Part shown: positions 44,908 through 53,047 of the stretch, piece after piece
How the letters are laid out: each line of letters begins with the position of its first letter
Position numbering within the stretch: the first letter of the stretch is position 1
Source: Streptomyces sp. NBC_00457
Lineage (GTDB): Bacteria > Actinomycetota > Actinomycetes > Streptomycetales > Streptomycetaceae
DNA length: 64,000 nt
Assembly (NCBI RefSeq): GCF_036014015.1
Contig: NZ_CP107905.1
Location: 1,674,001-1,738,000, forward strand
Direction: 5' to 3'
Program-made: the position numbers and the translations under genes
The notes under the pieces: model-generated
What the model was told of the DNA's origin: nothing
The model's database searches: none
The model's input: only the letters and a program-made list of their open reading frames with translations

Positions 44908-46128
44908 CTACTGCCCCCCATTGATTCCGTCCCCCATTGATTCCGACCGACCCGCGATCGCGGTGCGGTACTCCTCCAGCAGGCGCTCCAGCCCGACGGC
45001 CGGGCTGAAGTCCCGCTCGTAGCGGCGCCGGGCCGCCTCGCCCATCTCCCGGTTCCGGGCCGGCTCGGCCGCGATCCGGCGTATGCGGGCCGCGAGCGAG
45101 GCCGACTCCCCCGGCCGGTGCAGCAGCCCGGTCACCCCGTCCTCGACCAGCTCGACGAAGGCGCCGTGACCGGCGGCGACGGTCGGCACCCCCGCCGCCA
45201 TCGCCTCCACGACCACCAGGCCGAACGCCTCCAGCCAGGTCGAGGGAGCCACCACGGCGACGGACCGCGCGACGGCCTTCCGGCACTCCGCCGGGTCCAG
45301 CAGGCCGACGTAGCGCACGTCGTCCCGGCCGGCCGCCCAGGCGGTCACCTCTCGCTCCAGTGGCCCCGTGCCGGCGATCACGAGCGGCACGCCCACCCCG
45401 CCGCTCGCCGCGATCTCGTCCCACGCGGCCATGAGCAGCCGTACGCCCTTGGCCTCCGCGAGCCGGCCGAGATAGAGCAGATGCTCGCCCTCGCCCGCTC
45501 GGCGGTCGTCCGGGTCGGGCACGAAGTTGTGCTTCACCGCAAGGCGTTCGGCCGGCATGCCGGCCGCCACCAGGACGTCGCGCTGTGCCGCGGAGATGCA
45601 GAAGAACCGCTCGACGCCGGACCACCACCGCCGCCGGTTGACCGACAGGCTGACCGCGAGCGGCACCGTCGCAAGGCGGGAGCCGCGGTAGCAGCCGTGC
45701 CGGACGGCGGGCAGCGGCGTCGACCCGACGCACTCGGTGCAGGGCCGGCCGTCCCGCTGCAGCGTGCCGGGCGGGCAGACCTGCGTGTAGTTGTGCAGCG
45801 TGGCGACGGCGGGCACCCCGACGTCGGCGCAGGCGGCCAGGACCGCGGGCGACAGGAGCGGGAAGACGTTGTGGACGTGGACCACGTCCGGCCGGTCGGC
45901 GCGCAGCCGGGCGGCGAGCTCCGTGCGGACCCCCGGGTTCCACGGCACGAGCAGCGGCACCGCCACCTTGCCGAGCAGGGACCGGGCGGCGATGTCGTCG
46001 CTGCGCCGCTCGAACAGGTCGACCCGGTGGCCGGCCGCGCGCAGCAGTTCCACCTCCTGGTCGACGACCTTGTTCTCCCCGCTCGGCTGCGCCGAGGCGT
46101 AGCGGTTGTGCACCACGAGGACGTGCAT
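44908..46128 (-). CDS. Family 4 glycosyltransferase
   Basis: This 406-residue GT-B retaining glycosyltransferase has the N-terminal MHVLVVHNRYASAQPSGENKV, a Cys-rich insert (CPPGTLQRDGRPCTEC) and the GT4 EX7E motif in EAFGLVVVEAMAAG. A 16-bp tandem repeat at the 3' end (44915-44945) encodes the last residues and shifts frame relative to itself, so the C-terminal tail GDGINGGQ is probably recent. It transfers a sugar to the lipid-linked repeat unit in the cytoplasm. Confidence 0.9.
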   Translation of the reverse strand: MHVLVVHNRYASAQPSGENKVVDQEVELLRAAGHRVDLFERRSDDIAARSLLGKVAVPLLVPWNPGVRTELAARLRADRPDVVHVHNVFPLLSPAVLAACADVGVPAVATLHNYTQVCPPGTLQRDGRPCTECVGSTPLPAVRHGCYRGSRLATVPLAVSLSVNRRRWWSGVERFFCISAAQRDVLVAAGMPAERLAVKHNFVPDPDDRRAGEGEHLLYLGRLAEAKGVRLLMAAWDEIAASGGVGVPLVIAGTGPLEREVTAWAAGRDDVRYVGLLDPAECRKAVARSVAVVAPSTWLEAFGLVVVEAMAAGVPTVAAGHGAFVELVEDGVTGLLHRPGESASLAARIRRIAAEPARNREMGEAARRRYERDFSPAVGLERLLEEYRTAIAGRSESMGDGINGGQ

Positions 46129-46130
46129 GC

Positions 46131-47396
46131 TCAGACCACCTCCGATCTACGGGCCCAGCGCGGGACGTGTCGCCGCGGGACTTCGGGTATCGCGAGCGGA
46201 GCCGTCGTGGCGGGTGCCGCCAACAGCGAGGCGGCCAGGGCCAGATGCAGCAGATACGGCGAGGCGTCGCCGAGGCCTGCCTCGGTGTACGACGCGATCG
46301 CGCAGTAGCCGATCAGGAAGATCGCGCAGGCCCTCTGCAGCGACGGCGGCCGCAGCAACGCGACGCCTCCGAGAACGATGATGATCGCCGACACCAAGGT
46401 GACGCCGATCAGACCCTGTTCCTGGTAGACGGCCAGCCAGCTGTTGTCGATCGGCAGCCCGCCGAACGACTTGTCGCCCAGGCCCATGCCGAACACCTTC
46501 TCCGCGGTCGTGCGGGGTTCGGCCAGCAGGGCGTCCCAGACCTTGGCGCGGCCGGTGAGGCTGGTGAAGTACTCCTTGCTCTGTCCGCGCAGGAACCATG
46601 CCTGGAGCGCGGAGGCGAATCCCACGGCGGCCACCGCGGCGCACAGCACCGTCCACACGAAGAACCGGCGGGCGGCGGCGCTGGTCAGGATGAGCGAACC
46701 GATCGCCAGCGCCAGCCCGATGAGCAGACCGATCGTGGCCGTCCGGGTATGGGTCAGGGCGAGCAGGGCGAGTGACGGCACGATGACCACCGCCGCGCTG
46801 GTCCGGTCGGTCCGGCGGCCGAGCAGGAGCAGCACGGTGAGCCCGATGATCACCGCGGCGTACTGTCCGATCTGCGGCGGGGTGAGCGGCCACAACGCGC
46901 CGACCAGCCGCCCGCCATAGCGCTCGGGCATGGCCGCGCCCGGTGAGATGACCGCGCCGACGGCCACCGTCGCGAGCACCGCGAAGTACGTCCGGATGTG
47001 GTGCCGGACGAACGTCAGGCTGCCGTCCCACCAGCGGCTCAGCAGCCACAGCGTGCCGATGAAGAGAGCCAGCCGGGCGCAGCGGAACAGCGCGCCGAAC
47101 CCGGACTCCAGGGCCACGCTGGAGATCATGCTCGGCACCAGCAGCAGGGTGAGCAGGAACAAGAAAGCGCTCGCTCTGATGCGCAGCCGGGGATTGACCG
47201 CGAGCGCCAGCGCGAACGCGGCGACCAGCGAGCCCATGGTGACCAACTGGATGAGGGAGCGGGGCAGCGGGACGATGGTGTCCGCCCCGGTGGAGCCCAG
47301 CGTGTTGAGGGCCAGCAGCCCCCAGGCGACCCCGACGATCTTCGGCGTGCCGGCAGGGCGCGGTTCGGCGTCGAACTGTGTCGCCATCTCAACCAC
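46131..47396 (-). CDS. Wzy/O-antigen ligase-like polymerase
   Basis: This 421-residue integral membrane protein has about 10-12 predicted helices and a long loop containing the ligase/polymerase-type sequence LTHTRTATIGLL and GRAKVWDALL near residue 270. That is characteristic of the Wzy_C family. It polymerises or ligates repeat units on the outer face. Either the GTG at 47396 or the ATG at 47387 may be the start; the first overlaps the upstream gene by eight bases. Confidence 0.85.
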   Translation of the reverse strand: MVEMATQFDAEPRPAGTPKIVGVAWGLLALNTLGSTGADTIVPLPRSLIQLVTMGSLVAAFALALAVNPRLRIRASAFLFLLTLLLVPSMISSVALESGFGALFRCARLALFIGTLWLLSRWWDGSLTFVRHHIRTYFAVLATVAVGAVISPGAAMPERYGGRLVGALWPLTPPQIGQYAAVIIGLTVLLLLGRRTDRTSAAVVIVPSLALLALTHTRTATIGLLIGLALAIGSLILTSAAARRFFVWTVLCAAVAAVGFASALQAWFLRGQSKEYFTSLTGRAKVWDALLAEPRTTAEKVFGMGLGDKSFGGLPIDNSWLAVYQEQGLIGVTLVSAIIIVLGGVALLRPPSLQRACAIFLIGYCAIASYTEAGLGDASPYLLHLALAASLLAAPATTAPLAIPEVPRRHVPRWARRSEVV

Positions 47397-48927
47397 CGGC
47401 CCGTGAGTCGAGGGTGCTCCCCGCGTCCTGCCGGTAGCTCTTCCCCTGCCACTGCGCGAAGTCGATCAGCCGGCTCTGGTCCTGGACGACGAACTTCCAC
47501 GGTCCGAGGTAGACGTTGTCGTGCCAGCGGTTGTCCTGCTTGTGAGTGATCGCCTGAGCCACCTTCTCGCCCTGGTACGGCGACCAGTCCGGATAGGTGC
47601 CGTAGTTGGACAGCACCGCCATGCGGTCGCACTTCACCGTGCACTTGACGACGGACGTGTCCAGCACGAAGCGGTTGTCGTGGATGTCCACCCGCTGGGT
47701 CTTCCACCGGCAGTCGGCGTAGAGCGGTGGTTTGGCGATCGCCGGCTTCGCGCAGCGGTCGGTCTTCTTCACCAGCAAGGTGCAGTCACCGGACGAGGTG
47801 TTGGCCGGGCTGTTGCAGAACCGGTCGGCGTTCTCCCACAGGGTGATCCCGTTCCAGTTGTTCTCCAGCACGTTCCGGTACATCTCGATCTTGTCCGTGC
47901 GGGCTCGGATCCGTGGTTCGCCGCCGGACTCGGACAGGTAGACGGTCGCGAACGGGAAGTTGTCTTCGCCGGCGGTGTACTTGCGGCCCTCGACCCAGTT
48001 GTTGCGCCGGATCGTGTTGTTCCGGATGACCGCGTTGTAGCTGGTCTCGTACATCAGCGCGGCGCCGTCGTTGGCCTCGATCACGTTGTTCTCGATGCGG
48101 AAGTCGTTGTTGTTGGTGTCCGCCCACAACCCTGTGCCACGGTTGTCGTGCACCCAATTGCCGCGGATATCCGCGCCGTTGACGGCCCAGAACTTGATGC
48201 CTCCGGTGCAGCCGCAGCCGTCCCGCCGCCGCTCCCAGTCGTCGGTGTTGTTGCCCACGATCTCGTTGCCCTCGACCACCAGGCCGGTGATACGGCCCCC
48301 GCCCTTGTACGCGTTCATGCCGTACTGGCCGTTGTCGCGCAGACAGTTGGCGCGGACCTGCTGGCGGGCACCGGCCATCAGCCCGGCACCGGAGTTGTTC
48401 TGGATCGTCGCGTGCTCGATCACCCACCCGTCGGCCGAGTCATGGTTGACCACGCCCTGGTCGTGCGGCGCGACGAAACCCTGCACGGTCAGGTGGCGGA
48501 TCGTGACGTCGGGGGCATCGCCGCCGAACGCGTACTGGTTCTTCTTCCCGCCGTCCAGCACCGCGCCCGGCGCACCGAGGTAGCGGTTCCCCTTCTTGGG
48601 GATCACCTGGGAATAGCGGTCCGGGTCGAGCCGGTGCTTGCCCGGCCGCAGCCAGAACGTGGTGTTCGGGGGGCTGCTCTTGGTCTTCGCCGCCAGGTCA
48701 CCGACCACCGACGGGTCGACGGTCACCGCGCCCGCCGGTGCCTTCGCCGGCCCGGCGGCGGGCTTGGCGCACACCCGGGCCACGTCCGGGGACGGCACAC
48801 CGGACGTGGACGGCGCGTCGGCAGGCTTCGCCGAGTCGTCCGGCGTGCTCGTACAGCCGGTCGCCGCCAGCAGGGCCAGCGCCGACGATGCCGCCGCCGA
48901 CGCCCAGTGCCGCCTTCTGAAACCCAC
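47389..48927 (-). CDS. Secreted right-handed beta-helix lipoprotein-like protein
   Basis: This 512-residue exported protein has a signal peptide with a lipobox-like LAATGC (Cys about 25) and a Ser/Pro-rich linker. Parallel beta-helix repeats (about 115-420) follow with recurring IRHLTVQGF, NNSGAGLMAG and NNVIEANDGAAL motifs (NosD/PbH1-like), and then a Cys-containing C-terminus. Such proteins bind, cleave or epimerise polysaccharides. Inside a polysaccharide operon it may be a lyase, epimerase or anchoring protein at the surface; no catalytic triad can be identified. The GTG start follows a G-rich ribosome binding site. Confidence 0.83.
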   Translation of the reverse strand: MGFRRRHWASAAASSALALLAATGCTSTPDDSAKPADAPSTSGVPSPDVARVCAKPAAGPAKAPAGAVTVDPSVVGDLAAKTKSSPPNTTFWLRPGKHRLDPDRYSQVIPKKGNRYLGAPGAVLDGGKKNQYAFGGDAPDVTIRHLTVQGFVAPHDQGVVNHDSADGWVIEHATIQNNSGAGLMAGARQQVRANCLRDNGQYGMNAYKGGGRITGLVVEGNEIVGNNTDDWERRRDGCGCTGGIKFWAVNGADIRGNWVHDNRGTGLWADTNNNDFRIENNVIEANDGAALMYETSYNAVIRNNTIRRNNWVEGRKYTAGEDNFPFATVYLSESGGEPRIRARTDKIEMYRNVLENNWNGITLWENADRFCNSPANTSSGDCTLLVKKTDRCAKPAIAKPPLYADCRWKTQRVDIHDNRFVLDTSVVKCTVKCDRMAVLSNYGTYPDWSPYQGEKVAQAITHKQDNRWHDNVYLGPWKFVVQDQSRLIDFAQWQGKSYRQDAGSTLDSRAGG

Positions 48928-48935
48928 GTGCCCCC

Positions 48936-50879
48936 CTAGCCCCGGAACCTGAGCACGGTCGTGAAACCCTCCGCGCCGTCGGCGAAGCCGGTGCCGACCA
49001 GCGTGGTGGCGGGTTCCTTGCGCCCGAATCCCGCGGAGTACCAGCCCAGCGGCGGATCGGTCTCGCCGCGGTGCGCCTGCCAGGACAGCTGCCCGGGCAG
49101 GTCGAGCACCGCGGAGCGCTCCTCGCCGTCCCGGGTCCAGGTGAGCACGGCCTGGTTCCCCAGCAGGTCCGCGGCGATCGCCGGGCCGAGGTGGAACGCG
49201 AGGCGTACCTTCCGGCCCGAGCCGCGCACCTCGTCGACCACCGTCAATTCCTGGGTCTCGGCGGTCAGTTCCACCCTTCGGCGGTGCACGGAGCCCTCGT
49301 AGCCGTCGTGTTCGGCACACCAGCGGGCCACGCCGTCGCCGGAGGTGTCGGCGGTCAGGACACGGGTCTCGGCATGCCGGGTCCACAGGAACGGGCCGCC
49401 GGAGACGGACTGGTCACCGCCGTCCAGTTGCAGGGTGTTGTGGCCGAGGGTCGAACGGAAGTACTGCCGCCATTCCGGTTGCCCGTGGTAGCAGTACGTC
49501 CCCGGGTCGGCGAGCACGTCGACCCCGTCGTGCCGGACCTCCACGGACAGCGCGTCCGCGTGAGCGTGCGCGGCGATGGACAGGAAGCCGTGCGGGCCGC
49601 CGTCACAGCGGCACCAGATCTCCTCCGGACCGCGCAGGATGGTGAGCCCCGCGTCGGCGAAGTGGGCCGGTCGGCTCACCGGGCGGCTCACGGACCGTTC
49701 AGTGGGCTTGATGAGCGCGGCCAGCAGCGGGGTGCGCACATCGGTGCCGGTCACGGACGGCCACCAGTCGAGCCGTCCGAACACGGCGTCCCCGGTGGAC
49801 AGCAGTGAGGCCCAGCGGTCGGTGCCCGCGCCGTCCACGACCAGACCGTGCCCGTCGTCCGCGTCCCCCTGGCGCGGCGGCCGCAGCCGGTTGTCCACGA
49901 CGGCCGCGAGCGCGTCAGTCATCCGCAGCAGTACGAGGCGTACGGTCGCGGGGACCGGGACGCCCGCGGCATCCGCCTCGGCCACCGCGGCCAGGCCCAA
50001 CTCCAGTACGAGTCCGTGGTATTCGGTGGCCAGCTCGCGGTTGAGGCCGGAGACGTAGGTGTTGCCGCGCAGGTGCCGCTCCAGCGAGCGCAGCGCCCCC
50101 GCCCGCCACCGCTCCGACGAGGGGAACCAGTTGAAGGCGCAGGACGCGGCGAACTGGCCGGCGGCCTCGGCGATGACGTGGTTGTTCGCGGAAGAGCCCC
50201 GGCTGGGGAAGGCGGCCAGCCAGCGCTGGTGGTGCCAGATCTGGTTCAGCGCCACCGGGTTGTCCTCGAACAGGTCGGCCGCGCCCGGCCAGCCGTCGAG
50301 CAGCCGGCGGACCCACACCCAGGACAGCAGCCGGATGCCCAGCTCGATGCCGCTGATCCAGTGCACGCCGCGCAGCGGTGGGTTGGCCGTCCACCACGAC
50401 CGCAGGTGCTGGGCGACCCGCTCGGCGTACCGCTCGTTCCCGGTGACCGCGTAGGCGGCGGCGAGTTGGGTGAGGTACTGGTGCCGGGACAGCTCCCAGA
50501 TCTGCTTGATGTCCCCGACCGCGTCCTCGTTCCGGTACGGCACGTCGAAGGCGTAACCCCACGGAGCCCGGCGCCCGGTCTTCGGATCGCGCCACCAGTC
50601 CGGGTCGTCCAGGTCGTCGCGGACCACCCCGAAGTACTCGGCGTGCCCGTACATCAGCCGGTCCGCCTCGGCGATGAGCCGTTTCGCGGCATCCGGTGGC
50701 ACCGCGGCGATCGTCCCCTCGGGCAGGACCGCGGTGAACCGGGCGCCGGTCACGCTCGGGCAGTCGGGCCGCGCTGACCGCCACCGCCGCCTGCGCACCG
50801 CGTCGCCCGCCCGGCCCGCGACCTCCTGCGGCCCCATCCGGGAAAGGCGCCGCAGGTACCAGCCCGCACTCATGCTCAT
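48936..50879 (-). CDS. Heparinase II/III-family protein
   Basis: This 647-residue protein has an N-terminal alpha/alpha toroid (about 60-360, including NHVIAEAAGQFAASCAF) and a C-terminal Hep_II_III beta domain with SIAAHAHADALSVEV and PGTYCYHGQPEWRQYFRST. No signal peptide is present, so its location is unclear. Such proteins are commonly encoded next to the bi-domain oxidoreductase and asparagine-synthase genes in surface glycan operons, as here. They may act as a lyase or an uronate-related modifying enzyme. Its ATG overlaps the upstream stop by four bases. Confidence 0.86.
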   Translation of the reverse strand: MSMSAGWYLRRLSRMGPQEVAGRAGDAVRRRRWRSARPDCPSVTGARFTAVLPEGTIAAVPPDAAKRLIAEADRLMYGHAEYFGVVRDDLDDPDWWRDPKTGRRAPWGYAFDVPYRNEDAVGDIKQIWELSRHQYLTQLAAAYAVTGNERYAERVAQHLRSWWTANPPLRGVHWISGIELGIRLLSWVWVRRLLDGWPGAADLFEDNPVALNQIWHHQRWLAAFPSRGSSANNHVIAEAAGQFAASCAFNWFPSSERWRAGALRSLERHLRGNTYVSGLNRELATEYHGLVLELGLAAVAEADAAGVPVPATVRLVLLRMTDALAAVVDNRLRPPRQGDADDGHGLVVDGAGTDRWASLLSTGDAVFGRLDWWPSVTGTDVRTPLLAALIKPTERSVSRPVSRPAHFADAGLTILRGPEEIWCRCDGGPHGFLSIAAHAHADALSVEVRHDGVDVLADPGTYCYHGQPEWRQYFRSTLGHNTLQLDGGDQSVSGGPFLWTRHAETRVLTADTSGDGVARWCAEHDGYEGSVHRRRVELTAETQELTVVDEVRGSGRKVRLAFHLGPAIAADLLGNQAVLTWTRDGEERSAVLDLPGQLSWQAHRGETDPPLGWYSAGFGRKEPATTLVGTGFADGAEGFTTVLRFRG

Positions 50880-53047
50880 CGCGGCCCCGCCAGCGTCACC
50901 GGCGCACCGCCCGCGAGGCCCGCCTGCACGGCGAGGGTGGCCGCCGTGGTGGCGACCAGTGACTGAAGCGGCACCGGCATCGGCCCGCCGGTCCGCACGG
51001 CCTTGATGAACGCCGCCAGTTCGGCGTTCTGGCCCTTGTCCCGGGCCTTGGGCAGCCGCGAACTGACCCACTTCTTGCGGCCGTACACCGTGGCACGGAC
51101 GAAGTCGTCGAGGCGCAGCGCCTTCCCGTCCGCGACGAGGTCGAGGGTTTCCTTGGGCAGGCCGGCCGGTCCGGTGGTGACGTAGCTGATGGTGGCGGTG
51201 GACCCGTCCGGGTAGCGGAGTACGACCTGGAGATCCTCGTTGCCGGTCGGGGCGACCGCGTACACCGAGACCGGATCGGCGTCGAGCAGCCAGCTCGCCG
51301 TGTCGATGAAGTGTCCGCCCTCGCCGGCGAACCGCGAGCCCTCGCTGCCCTGTTGGAGGTACCAGCTGCCGTGCTGCAGCCGGCCCGCGTTGACGAGGTA
51401 GCGGAGGTTCGCCGGACCGGTCCGGGCGCCGAACCGCTCTCTGGCCTCCTGCAGCAGCGGCGCGAACCGGCGGTTGAAGCCCACCTGCAGCCGGTCGTTG
51501 CCGGACTCCTCCACCGCCGCGAGTACGCCGGCCAGCTCGTCCTCGCTGAGGGCCAGGGGCTTCTCCACGAAGACGGTCTTGCCGGCCAGCAGCGCCTTCC
51601 GGGTCAGTTCGGCGTGCGAGCTGTGCCGGGTGACGACGAACACCGCGTCGATGGACTTGTCGCCGAGTACGGCGTCGAGGTCGGTGGTCGCCTCGGCGAA
51701 GCCGAACTTCCGTTGCGCGTTGGCCCCGGACAGCGCCGTCGTGGTGACGACGGTCGACAAATCGACGCCGTCGCGCTGCGCGAGGTGCGGAAGCAGCATC
51801 GACGTCGCGTAGTTGCCCGCGCCGACGAACGCGAGCCGCACCGGCGTCTTGGCGGCCCGGGCCGGACTCCGCTTGACGTTCACCGTGGGCACGGCCACCG
51901 CCGGAGCCTCGGCTTCCACCGCCTGGTCGGGGTACCGGAACAGCACGGCGACGGCCTTCAACTCGCCGTCCTTCAGGCGCTGGTACGTCTCTACGGCGTC
52001 ATCGAAATCGGCGACGTGGGAGATCAGAGGCTCCACGTCGACGCGGCCGCGGGCGACGAGGTCGAGGAAGCACGCCAGGTTGCGGCGCTCGGTCCAGCGC
52101 ACGTAGCCGATCGGGTAGTCCCGGCCCTCCAGCTCGTACTCCGGGTCGTAGCGACCGGGGCCGTAGCTGCGGGAGAACCGGACGTCGAGCTCCTTCTCGT
52201 AGTACGCGTTCCACGGCAGGTCCAGACGGCACTTGCCGATGTCGACGACCCGGCCGCGGTCCCGGCAGAGCCGGGCGGCCAGCTCCACGGGCTGATTGCT
52301 GCCGCCGCCGGCGGCCAGGTACACCTGGTCCACGCCGTGGCCGTCGGTGAGCTCGGCGACAGCGGCTTCCACGGCGGCCGACGCGGGGTCGCCGCAGGCC
52401 GCGGCACCCAGACGCTCGGCCAGCTCGCAGCGCACCGGGTCGGGGTCGGCGCCGACGACGCGGACTCCCGAGGCGGCGAGGAGCTGCACCACCAGCTGTC
52501 CGATCAGCCCGAGGCCGATGACCAGGGCCACTTCACCGAGCTGTGACTCGCCCTGGCGGACGCCCTGCATCGCGATCGACCCGACGGTGCCGAAGGCCGC
52601 GTGCCGCGGCGCGAGTCCGTCCGGCACCGGGGCGTAGAGGTTCTTCGGCACCCAGTTCAGCTCGGCGTGCAGCGCGTGCTCGTTGCCGGCGCAGGCCACG
52701 AGGTCGCCGACCTTCACGTCGTCGATGCCGGCGCCGACCTGCTCGACCACCCCGCACAGCGAGTAGCCCAGCGGCGTGTAGGAGTCCAGCTTGCCCATCA
52801 CCTTGCGGTAGGTGGCGGGCACCCCGTTGGTGGCCACGCTCTGCATGACCTTGGCCACCTGGTCGGGCCGGGAGCGGGCCTTGCCCACCATCGACATGCC
52901 GGCCTCGGACACCTTCATGAGCTCGGTCCCGGTGGAGATCAGCGAGAAGGCGCTCCGGACCAGCACACCGCCCGGCTTGCACCCCGGCACCGGCACGTCG
53001 AGCAGCGCCAGCTCGCCGCTCTTGTAGTTCTGCACAACCTGCTTCAC
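50876..53047 (-). CDS. Bi-domain oxidoreductase (alcohol dehydrogenase-like + Gfo/Idh/MocA)
   Basis: This 723-residue natural fusion has residues about 1-370 as a medium-chain dehydrogenase fold (GLGLIGQLVVQLLAASG NAD loop) and about 385-723 as a Gfo/Idh/MocA oxidoreductase (AFVGAGNYATSMLLPHL and the EKPLALS motif). Such bi-domain enzymes occur with heparinase-like and asparagine-synthase genes in polysaccharide loci. The reaction is unknown but probably oxidises or epimerises a sugar or inositol-like moiety. The GTG start directly follows the TGA of the upstream gene. Confidence 0.88.
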   Translation of the reverse strand: MKQVVQNYKSGELALLDVPVPGCKPGGVLVRSAFSLISTGTELMKVSEAGMSMVGKARSRPDQVAKVMQSVATNGVPATYRKVMGKLDSYTPLGYSLCGVVEQVGAGIDDVKVGDLVACAGNEHALHAELNWVPKNLYAPVPDGLAPRHAAFGTVGSIAMQGVRQGESQLGEVALVIGLGLIGQLVVQLLAASGVRVVGADPDPVRCELAERLGAAACGDPASAAVEAAVAELTDGHGVDQVYLAAGGGSNQPVELAARLCRDRGRVVDIGKCRLDLPWNAYYEKELDVRFSRSYGPGRYDPEYELEGRDYPIGYVRWTERRNLACFLDLVARGRVDVEPLISHVADFDDAVETYQRLKDGELKAVAVLFRYPDQAVEAEAPAVAVPTVNVKRSPARAAKTPVRLAFVGAGNYATSMLLPHLAQRDGVDLSTVVTTTALSGANAQRKFGFAEATTDLDAVLGDKSIDAVFVVTRHSSHAELTRKALLAGKTVFVEKPLALSEDELAGVLAAVEESGNDRLQVGFNRRFAPLLQEARERFGARTGPANLRYLVNAGRLQHGSWYLQQGSEGSRFAGEGGHFIDTASWLLDADPVSVYAVAPTGNEDLQVVLRYPDGSTATISYVTTGPAGLPKETLDLVADGKALRLDDFVRATVYGRKKWVSSRLPKARDKGQNAELAAFIKAVRTGGPMPVPLQSLVATTAATLAVQAGLAGGAPVTLAGPR

